A stretch of 64,000 bases of DNA from Arthrobacter bambusae. Its GTDB lineage: Bacteria; Actinomycetota; Actinomycetes; Actinomycetales; Micrococcaceae. Location: contig NZ_JAUSSZ010000002.1 in NCBI RefSeq assembly GCF_030812595.1, positions 124,001 through 188,000 of the forward strand, written 5' to 3'. Position numbers and translations under genes: made by a program. Each line of letters opens with the position of its first letter. Position 1 is the first letter of the stretch. Positions 11,409-20,714 of this stretch are shown piece by piece. The notes under the pieces are model-generated. The model saw only the letters and a program-made list of their open reading frames with translations, ran no database searches and had not been told where the DNA came from.

Positions 11409-12887
11409 GTGACTGACCGCCCCGACAACAGGCCCAACACCGACGGCTTGCCCAAGACGCAGCCGCTGAAGCCATCCCAGGTGCGCCAGAATGTCAACGC
11501 CAAGCGCATGCTTCGCAGGCTCGTCCAGGGCGAGAATCCTCCCACCGCCCCGTTGAGCATCGTCGATCGCTTGGCGGGCAGTCCCTACGCCAACCCCATC
11601 ATCCACGTGGGCGGCGTTGATGCTTCGGCCCGCAAGACCATCGACTTCGCGTTGCACATGGCCGAATCGATGTTTCGCTACGGTGCCGGCGCCTTGGAGG
11701 TCGAGACCAGCATCATCGCTGTCACGGCCGCACTCGGGCTGAAGAACATCGAAGTGGACATCACCAACCAGTCAGTCCAGATAAACTACGCGCCCAAGGA
11801 CCAGACCCCGCTGACGCTGCTCCGGGTAGTCCGTTCGTGGACCAACAACTACGCAGGCTTGGCCCAAGTGCACCAGCTCGTCACGGACATCGTGGCTGGA
11901 GGGGTCGGCAGGGCCGAGGCCGTGCGCCGGCTGGATGACATCATCCGGAGGAGCAAGCCCTTCCCACGGTGGATGGTCACGATGGCGTATGGCGTGTTCT
12001 CCGCTGTTTTTGTCGGAGTCCTGGGCGGCGGGGTCGGAGCGTCCGCCCTCGCTTTCGTCTCCAACATGCTTGTCAACCTCGTGGCCCGTCAATTGGGCAA
12101 GTGGCGCACGCCTGACTTCTTCGTGACAGCGGCCTGTTCCTTCCTGGTCACGTTCATCGCCCTCACGCTCCACTGGGCTGGGGCCGATATCCCGCCGTCC
12201 ATCGTCGTGGCGGGCGGAATCCTCCTGCTGTTGCCAACCGGTCGACTCGTGTCTTCGGTGCAGGATGCCATCAACGGGTTCCCCGTGACCGCGGCCGGAC
12301 GCTTCCTGTCCACCATCCTGACCTTCGGCGCGATCGTTGCGGGCATCGCAGTCGCGGTGGTTGTGGGTGACCTCATCGGCAGCGTCGCGATTGACGTCAC
12401 CCAAACATTCCCCGAAGCGTATCCATTGTGGGGCCAGGCGATCCTGATCGCCATCGGGGTGATTGCCATCGGCATCACCGAGCAAACCCTCCTCAAACTT
12501 CTGCTCCCGACGGCGGCAGTGGGCCTGGTGGGTTACTTCGTCTTGTGGGGGGCTTCCAACGTTGGTTTCGGGGACCGGCTCTCTCCGGCGATTTCCGCCG
12601 TCGTCATCGGCCTGCTCGCCCGGATGGTGGCACTCAGGCTCGGGGCCCCACAGTTGGTGGTGGCCGTCCCGGCGGCCCTCATCCTGCTTCCCGGCTTGAA
12701 GATATTCCGTTCCATGTATGTGTTGACCGTGCAGGAAGCGGATGTCCTCCTGGGCTCGGGCGGCATGCTCAATGCCGGGGCGATCGTGCTCGGTGTGGCG
12801 GCGGGAATCGTACTGGGTGACAACCTCGCCCGGCCGCTGACCAAGGGGTTGGCCAGCAACGAGCGACGCCGCGTGCGCCGGCGCTAG
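11409..12887 (+). CDS. thrE: Threonine/serine exporter, ThrE family (fused ThrE/ThrE_2)
   Basis: Integral membrane protein of 492 residues with the full-length actinobacterial ThrE layout. A soluble N-terminal part (GAGALEVETSIIAVTAALGL) leads to a first membrane bundle from about residue 190, and a second bundle (ThrE_2-like) begins near 330. In Corynebacterium glutamicum ThrE exports threonine and serine. The GTG start lies 16 nt after the FemABX stop, so the two are probably co-transcribed. Together with sdaA it would offer two ways to relieve serine excess, degradation and export. The stop codon begins a tandem repeat shared with the convergent gene. Confidence 0.9.
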   Translation: MTDRPDNRPNTDGLPKTQPLKPSQVRQNVNAKRMLRRLVQGENPPTAPLSIVDRLAGSPYANPIIHVGGVDASARKTIDFALHMAESMFRYGAGALEVETSIIAVTAALGLKNIEVDITNQSVQINYAPKDQTPLTLLRVVRSWTNNYAGLAQVHQLVTDIVAGGVGRAEAVRRLDDIIRRSKPFPRWMVTMAYGVFSAVFVGVLGGGVGASALAFVSNMLVNLVARQLGKWRTPDFFVTAACSFLVTFIALTLHWAGADIPPSIVVAGGILLLLPTGRLVSSVQDAINGFPVTAAGRFLSTILTFGAIVAGIAVAVVVGDLIGSVAIDVTQTFPEAYPLWGQAILIAIGVIAIGITEQTLLKLLLPTAAVGLVGYFVLWGASNVGFGDRLSPAISAVVIGLLARMVALRLGAPQLVVAVPAALILLPGLKIFRSMYVLTVQEADVLLGSGGMLNAGAIVLGVAAGIVLGDNLARPLTKGLASNERRRVRRR

Positions 12888-12941
12888 ATCTGTCCGGCCT
12901 AAATCTGTCCGGCCTAGATCTGTCCGGCCTAGATCTGTCCG
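12885..12941. repeat. 15-bp tandem repeat spanning both stop codons of convergent genes
   Basis: Four consecutive units of TAGATCTGTCCGGCC begin exactly at the thrE stop codon; unit 2 has TAA and unit 4 is truncated and diverged. The last unit contains the stop of the minus-strand siderophore gene (complement of CTA at 12929-12931). Because the unit is 15 bp and contains TAGATCTA-like sequence, each copy supplies another in-frame stop on both strands. The repeat fills the whole gap between the two genes. Confidence 0.9.
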
Positions 12942-13768
12942 ATGGGCAGTTTCTTCTCCGCTTGGAAGTCATCCTCAACACGCCCTTGGGCCCAGTATCC
13001 GGAGAGCGACACCTGGGAACGCTCCAGCCCGCGCTGTTTGAAGAAGATATCGCGCAGGCCCTTCATGTAGCCGCGTTCACCATGCGCAAAAACATCGACG
13101 CGGCCCGGCAGCCATTCTGCTTCGCCCAAGGCATCAAGCAGGATCGAGCTTGACCCTGCCGGCACGCCGGAGCGCAGAAGCCAACGCAACTCCAGTCCGT
13201 CCGGCGCCGCGATATCGAGGATGTCGGCGTCGCTATCGACTTCGAGGAAAGCCAGCCCCTTGGCGTGGGCGGGCAGGGATTCGATCGAGGCGGCAATTGC
13301 CGGGAGCGCGGCGTCGTCGCCCGCGAAAAGGTACCAGTCGGCGTCGGGCGCCGGGTTGTAGGCGCCGCCCGGGCCGGTGAAAACAAGCGGGTCCCCGGGT
13401 TGGGCCCGCAACGCCCAAGGACCCGCAAGGCCCTCGTCGCCATGGACCACAAAGTCGATTGCCAGTTCCTGCGCAGCTTCGTCCACCCAGCGGACGGTGT
13501 AAGTCCGCGTGTAAGGCCACTGTTCGCGCGGCATGGTCTCGCGGATGGACCAAAGATCCAGCGGCAACTCATAGTCGACGCCCGGCTGTGGGAACACGAT
13601 CTTCACATACCGGTCCACGAAGTCGTTGTTCGCGTAGCCGGCAAAGCCGGGTCCGCCCGCGATGATGCGCACCATGTGGGGCGAAAGCTGTTCCGTGCGC
13701 AGCACAGTCAGGTTCACTTGGGGGCGGGTATTGCGGGATGCAGACGACGTTGCGGGCAAAGATGTCAT
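12929..13768 (-). CDS. Siderophore-interacting protein (FAD-binding ferric-siderophore reductase)
   Basis: The 279-residue protein belongs to the SIP / ViuB flavoreductase family, which releases iron from imported siderophores. The FAD-binding motif RTYTVR is at residues 88-93, HGDEGLAGPWA at 109-119, and the nucleotide-binding segment LFAGDDAALPAI at 147-158. The C-terminal GYWAQGR is typical of the family. It starts 15 nt downstream of ung on the same strand, yet a DtxR/IdeR-like iron box covers that gap, so it probably has its own iron-controlled promoter. An IdeR homologue is encoded at 33903-34598. Confidence 0.93.
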   Translation of the reverse strand: MTSLPATSSASRNTRPQVNLTVLRTEQLSPHMVRIIAGGPGFAGYANNDFVDRYVKIVFPQPGVDYELPLDLWSIRETMPREQWPYTRTYTVRWVDEAAQELAIDFVVHGDEGLAGPWALRAQPGDPLVFTGPGGAYNPAPDADWYLFAGDDAALPAIAASIESLPAHAKGLAFLEVDSDADILDIAAPDGLELRWLLRSGVPAGSSSILLDALGEAEWLPGRVDVFAHGERGYMKGLRDIFFKQRGLERSQVSLSGYWAQGRVEDDFQAEKKLPIGQI

Positions 13769-13782
13769 GTAGGCAAGCCTAA
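13768..13782 (-). promoter_or_regulatory. DtxR/IdeR-like iron box
   Basis: On the minus strand TTAGGCTTGCCTACA directly precedes the siderophore-reductase start and touches the A of its ATG. TTAGG and GCCTA match the core of the DtxR/IdeR consensus, and the short palindrome is TAGGC-N2-GCCTA. Binding here would block transcription under iron-replete conditions. Its closeness to the start codon would leave little or no 5' leader. Confidence 0.65.
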
Positions 13783-13783
13783 G

Positions 13784-14656
13784 CTAGGGCAGTGCCGGAA
13801 GCTCCCAGATGACAGGATCTGCGCCCTGCATACGGAGCAGCGCGTTGGCCCGGCTGAAAGGGCGCGAGCCGAAGAATCCCCGCGAGGCCGATAACGGACT
13901 GGGGTGCGCGGAGGAGATCACAGGGGCGCCTTCTAGCAGCGGCTGTACGGCTTCTGCGTCCTTGCCCCACAGGATCGCGACCAGGGGACTCTGTTGGCCG
14001 CGGGCATTGCGGCGACGCGCGACGGCGGTAACCGCCGCCGTCGTGATGGCCTCCCAGCCTTTGCCCCGGTGCGAGCCGGCCGCACCGGCCGCGACGCTGA
14101 GCACCCTGTTCAGGAGGAGCACTCCTTGGTCCGTCCAGGCCGAAAGGTCGCCGTGCACCCGCGGTGGCAGCCCCAGGTCGGACTCCATCTCCCGGTAAAT
14201 GTTCGAGAGGCTGCGGGGGATGGGCCGGGTTGGCCCGGAAACCGCGAAAGAGAGCCCGACGGCGTGTCCCGGCGTCGGGTAGGGGTCCTGGCCCAGGATC
14301 AGCACCTTGACGTCGGCCAGCGGCTGCCGGAAGGCGCGAAGGATGTTGGAAGCCGCAGGCAGCACCTGGATTCCGCGGCTTGCCTCGCCCGCCACGAAGG
14401 CCAGCACCGAGCGCAATTCATCCTCGACGCCGGAAAGCGCGTCGGCCCAGTCCGGCGCCATCAGATCGTCCAAAGCCATCGCCGGGAGTGCCGCGAACCC
14501 GGCGGAGTGATCCTCGGATTCAAGCTCAAATAACGCTTCTTCGCCTGCCACCCAGCCATTGTCCCTGTCCAGCGGCTCTCGGGGAAACGGGTGCCCGCAC
14601 CGCGGCGGGGCAAATGACATCGGTGTTATTCGCCCGTTACCATGGGCGGGGGACAT
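13784..14656 (-). CDS. ung: Uracil-DNA glycosylase (family 1)
   Basis: Removes uracil from DNA as the first step of base-excision repair. The water-activating motif [16 protein letters not shown] begins at residue 122 with catalytic Asp124. The minor-groove loop HPSPLS carries His251, and the chain ends soon afterwards as expected. From ATG 14656 the protein is 290 residues, about 60 longer at the N-terminus than typical Ung. Starts at codon 13 (ATG 14620) or codon 60 (before [12 protein letters not shown]) are therefore possible. No clear ribosome-binding site decides between them. Confidence 0.95.
   Translation of the reverse strand: MSPAHGNGRITPMSFAPPRCGHPFPREPLDRDNGWVAGEEALFELESEDHSAGFAALPAMALDDLMAPDWADALSGVEDELRSVLAFVAGEASRGIQVLPAASNILRAFRQPLADVKVLILGQDPYPTPGHAVGLSFAVSGPTRPIPRSLSNIYREMESDLGLPPRVHGDLSAWTDQGVLLLNRVLSVAAGAAGSHRGKGWEAITTAAVTAVARRRNARGQQSPLVAILWGKDAEAVQPLLEGAPVISSAHPSPLSASRGFFGSRPFSRANALLRMQGADPVIWELPALP
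14614..14643 (+). promoter_or_regulatory. Candidate sigma-A promoter for the DUF3263 gene
   Basis: ATGACA (14614-14619) and TACCAT (14638-14643) are separated by 18 bp and resemble -35 and -10 elements. They lie 44 bp upstream of the GTG start of the DUF3263 gene. The assignment rests on consensus matching by eye. Confidence 0.35.
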
Positions 14657-14686
14657 TTTTCAGTCAATGCGTCGAAGGAGTGTGTC

Positions 14687-15022
14687 GTGGCAGAGCCCGC
14701 ACGGGAACCCATGGCGTCCGAAGCAACTGGATTGGTGCTCGAAGACCTCTCCGCCGGACTCCGCAGCGATTCGCCGCTGGGCGAGCGTGAACAACAGATG
14801 CTTGCCTTGGAACGGCAATGGTGGAAGTACGCCGGGGCCAAGGAACAGGCGGTCCGGGAACTCTTCGATCTTTCCGCAACCCACTACTACCAGCTCCTCA
14901 ATGCTCTCATCGACACCGAGGAAGCACTGGCCCACGATCCTATGCTGGTCAAGAGATTGCGTAGACTACGTATGTCGCGTCAGAGGGCCCGCACAGCGCG
15001 CCGTCTCGGTTCCGACGCATAA
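14687..15022 (+). CDS. DUF3263 domain protein
   Basis: Small 111-residue actinobacterial protein of unknown function. The core FALERQWW-like segment (residues about 40-90: LALERQWWKYAGAKEQAVRE, LFDLSATHYYQLLN) is characteristic of DUF3263. This family has a short helical fold resembling an HTH and basic C-terminal residues (VKRLRRLRMSRQRARTARR), consistent with nucleic-acid binding, which is inference. The GTG at 14687 is chosen because GAAGGAG ends 6 nt upstream; the frame is open back to 14642. It is divergent from ung and 50 nt upstream of a LytR_C gene, a common actinobacterial pairing. Confidence 0.88.
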   Translation: MAEPAREPMASEATGLVLEDLSAGLRSDSPLGEREQQMLALERQWWKYAGAKEQAVRELFDLSATHYYQLLNALIDTEEALAHDPMLVKRLRRLRMSRQRARTARRLGSDA

Positions 15023-15072
15023 AGCATCCGCTGATCCCCCCAGCAAGCAAGCAGCAAGGACAAGGCTTCACC

Positions 15073-15693
15073 ATGACCAAATTTGCCCGGGATGAATTCG
15101 ACCGTGTCCCGCTGAGTTCAACGCGGCAAGGTGTCCACAGGCTCGTAGCGTCCGCTCCCAGGCCCACGCTGTGGCCGGTGCTGCTCATGGGCGGTATCGC
15201 GCTGGCTGTCGGCCTTGTAGCGTTCCTCGTCCTTCCAAAGCTTGGCTCCCCTGCTGCAATCACGCCGCAAGCCGTCGCCACCGTGGGCTCCCCGACGCCA
15301 AGTGCGGCGGCGTCCCCTTCGGCAAGCAGCCCGGCGCAGGCATCCGTGCAGCCGAGCCCAAGCGACACTCCCTCCAGCACCCCGACGCCCACCACAGAGA
15401 GCACCAGCACGGCGCCATTGGACAAGACCGCGGTAGTGGCGGTCTACAACGGCACCACCACCGGTGGCCTGGCTGCCCGTGTGGCCGGCATGGTGCAAGG
15501 CGGGGGATGGCCGTTGTCCACGGTCGCAAACTGGGGCGGCATGCCCCAGCAGACGTCGTCAGTCTTCTACAAAGGCGCGGCACAGAAGGGCAATGCGGAA
15601 GCACTCGGCAAGTTGCTGGGCATTTCCAACCTTGTGGACAGTGCCGAATTCCAGCAGCCCGTGGTTGTCGTTCTCGGCCCCGGTTACAGGTAG
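15073..15693 (+). CDS. Membrane-anchored LytR C-terminal domain protein
   Basis: The 206-residue protein has a short cytoplasmic N-terminus, one membrane helix at about residues 33-54 and a Ser/Thr/Pro/Ala-rich extracytoplasmic linker (about 60-115). A C-terminal LytR_C domain follows from about 118 (VVAVYNGTTTGGLAARVA ... VVVVLGPGY). This domain accompanies LytR-CpsA-Psr proteins in cell-envelope biogenesis but lacks the catalytic LCP domain, so the role here is unknown and presumably accessory. AAGGA lies about 12 nt upstream of the ATG, and DUF3263 precedes it. Confidence 0.87.
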   Translation: MTKFARDEFDRVPLSSTRQGVHRLVASAPRPTLWPVLLMGGIALAVGLVAFLVLPKLGSPAAITPQAVATVGSPTPSAAASPSASSPAQASVQPSPSDTPSSTPTPTTESTSTAPLDKTAVVAVYNGTTTGGLAARVAGMVQGGGWPLSTVANWGGMPQQTSSVFYKGAAQKGNAEALGKLLGISNLVDSAEFQQPVVVVLGPGYR

Positions 15694-15832
15694 CGGCTCG
15701 GTTACGCCTCAATAACATTGCGGCCACCCACGCCCGGGGTTGCGCTACGGGAACGTGACTGTGGTTACAGTAGTTGTGGGCTGGCCCGGAGATCCCGGAA
15801 GCCGGCCACTGCTAGTTGAAAGTGTGGGGATC

Positions 15833-16036
15833 ATGGCTTTGGGAACCGTCAAATGGTTCAATGCCGAAAAGGGCTACGGGTTCATCACTGTGGATGGGTC
15901 CGGCGACGACATTTTTGTGCACTGGTCTGCAATCCAGATGGATGGTTTCCGTGCGCTCGAAGAAGGGCAACGGGTCGACTTCGAATTGGGCGAGGGCCAG
16001 AAGGGCCCGCAGGCGGAAAGCGTGCGGCTTATCTAG
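15833..16036 (+). CDS. Cold-shock protein (CspA family)
   Basis: Compact 67-residue OB-fold RNA/DNA chaperone. The N-terminus [20 protein letters not shown] contains the RNP1-like KGYGFI, and RNP2 is DIFVHWSAI. The ATG at 15833 is chosen because it gives the canonical length, with GGGG just upstream; the frame is open to 15740 but that would add unrelated residues. Its stop codon shares its last base with the GTG start of the next gene (TAGTG), so the downstream lipoprotein may be translationally coupled. That is an odd partnership for a cold-shock gene. Confidence 0.93.
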   Translation: MALGTVKWFNAEKGYGFITVDGSGDDIFVHWSAIQMDGFRALEEGQRVDFELGEGQKGPQAESVRLI

Positions 16037-17382
16037 TGGGTGTTGCGGAAACACGGCTGTCCTGGCCTCTTGAAAGACGCCGGTCCCGAACATCTTCGTT
16101 GGGAGTGCCTCTTCTTGCAGGTTTTGCGTCTTTGGCCCTTGCGCTAGCCGGATGTTCCGCCTCCGTCGGCAACGCCAGGCTTGCTTCGGTTACCCCGAGC
16201 GGCGACGGTGTCCTGCGCATCGGCGTGATTCTGGACAGTACAGGCACTTCCGCCTTCCTCAACGAGTCCGAGTTGACGGCCGCCAAGTTGGCTGTCAAAC
16301 AAATCAATGACGCAGGTGGATACAAGGGCCAGCCCGTCGAGTTGCTCCCGGCATCGGCGGCCACCCAAGGCAGCAGCGCGCCGGCCTTCACCGCCGATGC
16401 AGCGACGCAAGCGAAGGCTTTGTTGGCGGCCCACGCCGACGTCGTTGTGGGGCCGACGGATTCCAGCCATGCGCCCGCCGCCATCGATGTGCTGGCTCCC
16501 GCCCGGATTCCGCTCATCTCGCCGGCCAACACGGCATCTGGACTCAGCAGCTACAAGAACGGCGGCTTCTACTTCCGCACCTCGGCCGCTGAAGTCGCAC
16601 AGGGCAGCGTCTTGGCGAAGCTTGCCCACGACGCCGGCGCCAAGAGGATTTCCGTCCTGCATGAAGCCGGGGACTACGGGACGCGCGTCTCCGGAGCAGT
16701 CATGGACGCTGCCCGCAGCCTGGGAATGGACGCCGTGTCCAACACGGAATTCGCGGCCGGAAAGGCAGCTCCCGCAGCGGCGAGCATCAAGTCCGGCACG
16801 CCGGACGCCGTCGTCGTGGTTGCCCGTGACGGTGCCCAAGGCGCTTTGGCGGAGTTGCTGAACGTGGGGCTGAGCGGCAAGAGCCTGATCTTGAGCGACG
16901 GTGCCATCCGCCAATACGGAACCGCGCTCGGAGCCGGTGGCCTGGACGGTGCGCGGGGAATCCTTCCCGGCGTCTTCCCGAGTGCGGAGTTCCAAGCGGA
17001 TCTGACGGGCATCGACCCTAAACTCAAGGACACGACATACGCCGCCGAGACGTATGACGCCGTCACGCTCGCCGCGCTTGCGGCCGCAGCGGCGGGCGAC
17101 GACGCCGGTGGCTCGATCGCGGCGTGGCTCACCACTGTGTCCGGAGGGACGCGTCCGACGTCAGGCGATGCGGCAACGAAAGATCGTACGTCTTGTACGT
17201 CCTATAAAGATTGCGCCGAGGTGCTGAAGGGGGCCAAGCTTCCGGATTACGACGGCGAGTCCGGAACCATCGGATTCGACGCCAACGGTGACGTTACATC
17301 GTCCAATTACATGGTCTTCACCTACGGAGCCGACAACACCGCGAGGCTGAGCGGCAAGGAGACCGCGTCCCGGACTCCGTGA
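16036..17382 (+). CDS. ABC-type substrate-binding lipoprotein (Leu/branched-chain type, orphan)
   Basis: A 448-residue product from the GTG at 16036, which overlaps the csp stop by one base. A lipoprotein signal peptide ends in the lipobox ALAGC with Cys40. The mature part is a type-1 periplasmic-binding fold of the LivJ / receptor-ligand family: GDGVLRIGVILDSTG, ADVVVGPTDSSHAP, IPLISPANTASGL, and AETYDAVTLAALAAAAAGDD. No permease or ATPase genes are nearby, so it is an orphan binding protein; its ligand is unknown. An alternative longer reading frame runs back to 15853 through the csp gene in another frame and is rejected. The tandem CIRCE elements begin 15 bp after its stop. Confidence 0.85.
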   Translation: MGVAETRLSWPLERRRSRTSSLGVPLLAGFASLALALAGCSASVGNARLASVTPSGDGVLRIGVILDSTGTSAFLNESELTAAKLAVKQINDAGGYKGQPVELLPASAATQGSSAPAFTADAATQAKALLAAHADVVVGPTDSSHAPAAIDVLAPARIPLISPANTASGLSSYKNGGFYFRTSAAEVAQGSVLAKLAHDAGAKRISVLHEAGDYGTRVSGAVMDAARSLGMDAVSNTEFAAGKAAPAAASIKSGTPDAVVVVARDGAQGALAELLNVGLSGKSLILSDGAIRQYGTALGAGGLDGARGILPGVFPSAEFQADLTGIDPKLKDTTYAAETYDAVTLAALAAAAAGDDAGGSIAAWLTTVSGGTRPTSGDAATKDRTSCTSYKDCAEVLKGAKLPDYDGESGTIGFDANGDVTSSNYMVFTYGADNTARLSGKETASRTP

Positions 17383-17397
17383 TTCTTGCGCCTGCTG

Positions 17398-17424
17398 CTT
17401 GCACTCTCCTCGGGCGAGTGCTAA
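17398..17424 (+). promoter_or_regulatory. CIRCE element 1 (upstream, imperfect) for groEL
   Basis: CTTGCACTC-N9-GAGTGCTAA matches the CIRCE consensus (TTAGCACTC-N9-GAGTGCTAA) with two mismatches, both in the left arm. It is the binding site of the heat-shock repressor HrcA. It ends 7 bp before a second CIRCE element. Confidence 0.8.
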
Positions 17425-17431
17425 TTATTGA

Positions 17432-17458
17432 TTAGCACTCTCAAGCGCTGACTGCTAA
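17432..17458 (+). promoter_or_regulatory. CIRCE element 2 for groEL
   Basis: TTAGCACTC-N9-GACTGCTAA has one mismatch to consensus, in the right arm. Its perfect left arm also pairs with the perfect right arm of element 1 (GAGTGCTAA-N7-TTAGCACTC), forming an inside-out dyad between the two elements. It lies 180 bp upstream of the groEL start. Repression by HrcA and heat induction are expected from family knowledge. Confidence 0.9.
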
Positions 17459-17595
17459 TTCTTCGCGCGGCTCCGGCCGTATGGAAATAGTGGTGGTGCC
17501 TGGGGGAACAAAGAAACCTTGCTGGGGTGAGATCCGGAGCACGCGGCGTACAGAGGCCGAATGTGAAGGATCGTCCGTCGCGGGCACCACAGTGA

Positions 17596-19266
<1,671 letters not shown>

Positions 19267-19296
19267 GCCTCCGCGCCGGCTCACCAGCCACACGCA

Positions 19297-19333
19297 CGAC
19301 GACGGTTCCCGCCTTGGGCGGGGGCCGTCGTCG
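19297..19333 (+). terminator. Terminator hairpin after groEL
   Basis: CGACGACGG (19297-19305) pairs with CCGTCGTCG (19325-19333), and CCCGCC pairs with GGCGGG inside it, giving a long GC-rich stem 31 nt after the groEL stop. Only a short T-rich stretch (GTTT) follows. Confidence 0.65.
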
Positions 19334-19341
19334 CCGTTTAA

Positions 19342-19449
19342 CGACGCCCGGTCACTTGTCGCGGGTTTCTTCCCGACGCCCGGTCACTTGTCGCGGGTTT
19401 CTTCCCGACGCCCGGTCACTTGTCGCGGGTTTCTTCCCGACGCTCGGTC
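19342..19449. repeat. 32-bp tandem repeat (three copies plus a degenerate fourth)
   Basis: Units start at 19342, 19374 and 19406 and are identical. Each begins CGACGCCCGGTCACTTGTCG and continues CGGGTTTCTTCC. A fourth copy from 19438 diverges after about 12 bp. The unit length is not a multiple of three and the units abut without spacers, so this is neither coding nor CRISPR. The repeat occupies part of the 316-bp gap between groEL and the RNase H gene. Confidence 0.95.
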
Positions 19450-19470
19450 ACGTACGTCGGGTGTTGGGCC

Positions 19471-19533
19471 GTCGCTCGCTCACCATTGGTGCAGGAGGGT
19501 TTGCGATTTTGGCCCTAGATGTGAGCGAGCGTC
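19471..19533. promoter_or_regulatory. Inverted repeat upstream of the RNase H fusion gene
   Basis: GTCGCTCGCTCAC (19471-19483) and GTGAGCGAGCGTC (19521-19533) match as an inverted repeat at 12 of 13 positions, with 37 nt between. It lies 49 bp before the start at 19583. It may be an operator or an RNA hairpin in the leader. Confidence 0.45.
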
Positions 19534-19582
19534 GGTCTGGGAACGGCGGGGAGTGTCGGGGTGGTCTGGCAGGATGGAAACC

Positions 19583-20665
19583 ATGACGATTATTGCTGCC
19601 GCCGATGGTTCTGCCCTCGGCAATCCCGGGCCTGCCGGTTGGGCCTGGTACGTGAACGACTCTTGCTGGAGGGCCGGGGGGTGGCCGCACGGAACCAACA
19701 ACCAGGGTGAGCTCATGGCGGTGCTGGACCTGTTCCGGTCCACCGCACATGTTCCCGATGAAGAGCTGAAAATCCTCTGCGACAGCCAGTACGTCATCAA
19801 TTGCATCACCAAGTGGATGCCGGGATGGAAGCGCAAGGGCTGGCGCAAAGCAGATGGAAAGCCCGTGTTGAACGTCGACCTCCTTAAGGACATCGATCAG
19901 GCCATTGTCGGCCGCAAGTACACCTTCGAGTGGGTCAAAGGCCACGCCGGCCACGACCTCAACGAGGCCGCCGATGTTCGCGCCCGCGCGGTCGCCCTGG
20001 CATACCAGCAAGGCATAGCCGCAGCTGGCGGACCGGGTTACCCGGGAGCCGATGAAGCTGCACGGTCCTTGTCCCGCACGATCCCAGCCCCCAACGCGAC
20101 CGCGCCTGAGGAGGCGCCCTCGCTTTTCGACGGCGAGCACGACGACGACGACCACGATGCCGATGCCCAGGATGAAGACCTCACGCTGTTCGGCGGTCAG
20201 GACCTCTTGAGCGGGTCATCCTTGACTAACGCGCCGGCGGGGTTCATGGAGCAGGAGACCTTCGTCGAGCCCACTTTGTTCGCCGGTGGGGACGAAGAAG
20301 CGGTGCTTGGCCAGGTTGGTGTGCGCTCAGACGAGGAAACGGTAATTCTTCTTGAGAAGGAACTCCTGAGACCGGACGTCAGGGGAGACCTTGGGCGTAC
20401 GGGGATCCTGCTCCACCCGGACTTTACCGAGATTGGCAGCTCCGGACGTGTTTGGTCCCGCGATGAACTCATGATGGCGTTGGAGGGCAATCCCGGCGAG
20501 TCCGCTGAGATAGAGGTCATTTCCGCAGAGCGGCTCTCCACCAACACCATGCTGCTCAGCTACAGAAGTCTTGGGCGCACCGGCTCGGCATTGCGGAGTT
20601 CCATCTGGTTGCTGGACGACGGCCGTTGGCGGTTGCGCTTCCACCAGTCGACGCCGGAGAAGTAA
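19583..20665 (+). CDS. rnhA: RNase HI fused to a C-terminal DUF4440/NTF2-like domain
   Basis: The N-terminal 145 residues form a complete RNase HI, which cleaves RNA in RNA:DNA hybrids. The catalytic set is present: Asp8 in ADGSALGNPGPAG, Glu43 in NNQGELMA, Asp67 in CDSQYV, and Asp131 after GHAGHDLNEAA. Residues about 150-245 are an acidic, low-complexity linker (GEHDDDDHDADAQDEDL). Residues about 250-358 resemble a DUF4440/SnoaL-like NTF2 fold (LLHPDFTEIGSSGRVWSRDEL ... LLDDGRWRLRFHQSTP), recognised from the pattern only. ATG 19583 is chosen for the AGGA 8 nt upstream; ATG 19574 is too close to it. The total of 360 residues is more than twice the length of E. coli RNase HI. Confidence 0.9.
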   Translation: MTIIAAADGSALGNPGPAGWAWYVNDSCWRAGGWPHGTNNQGELMAVLDLFRSTAHVPDEELKILCDSQYVINCITKWMPGWKRKGWRKADGKPVLNVDLLKDIDQAIVGRKYTFEWVKGHAGHDLNEAADVRARAVALAYQQGIAAAGGPGYPGADEAARSLSRTIPAPNATAPEEAPSLFDGEHDDDDHDADAQDEDLTLFGGQDLLSGSSLTNAPAGFMEQETFVEPTLFAGGDEEAVLGQVGVRSDEETVILLEKELLRPDVRGDLGRTGILLHPDFTEIGSSGRVWSRDELMMALEGNPGESAEIEVISAERLSTNTMLLSYRSLGRTGSALRSSIWLLDDGRWRLRFHQSTPEK

Positions 20666-20680
20666 CGGCTGCAGCGGGTC

Positions 20681-20711
20681 CTGGACCTGGAAACACTGGA
20701 CCCTGGAAACA
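20681..20711. repeat. Short direct repeat after the RNase H gene
   Basis: CTGGACCTGGAAACA (20681-20695) is followed immediately by CTGGACCCTGGAAACA (20696-20711), a near-perfect 15/16-bp tandem duplication in the gap between two convergent genes. It resembles the duplications at other gene ends in this window. Confidence 0.7.
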
Positions 20712-20714
20712 ACT

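Noticed and set aside
15853..16035. Longer N-terminus for the orphan lipoprotein
   Set aside because: It would overlap the cold-shock gene in another frame and destroy the signal peptide; the GTG at 16036 puts the lipobox at residue 40.
19342..19449. Possible CRISPR array
   Set aside because: The 32-bp units are directly adjacent without spacers and no cas genes are present; it is a plain tandem repeat.
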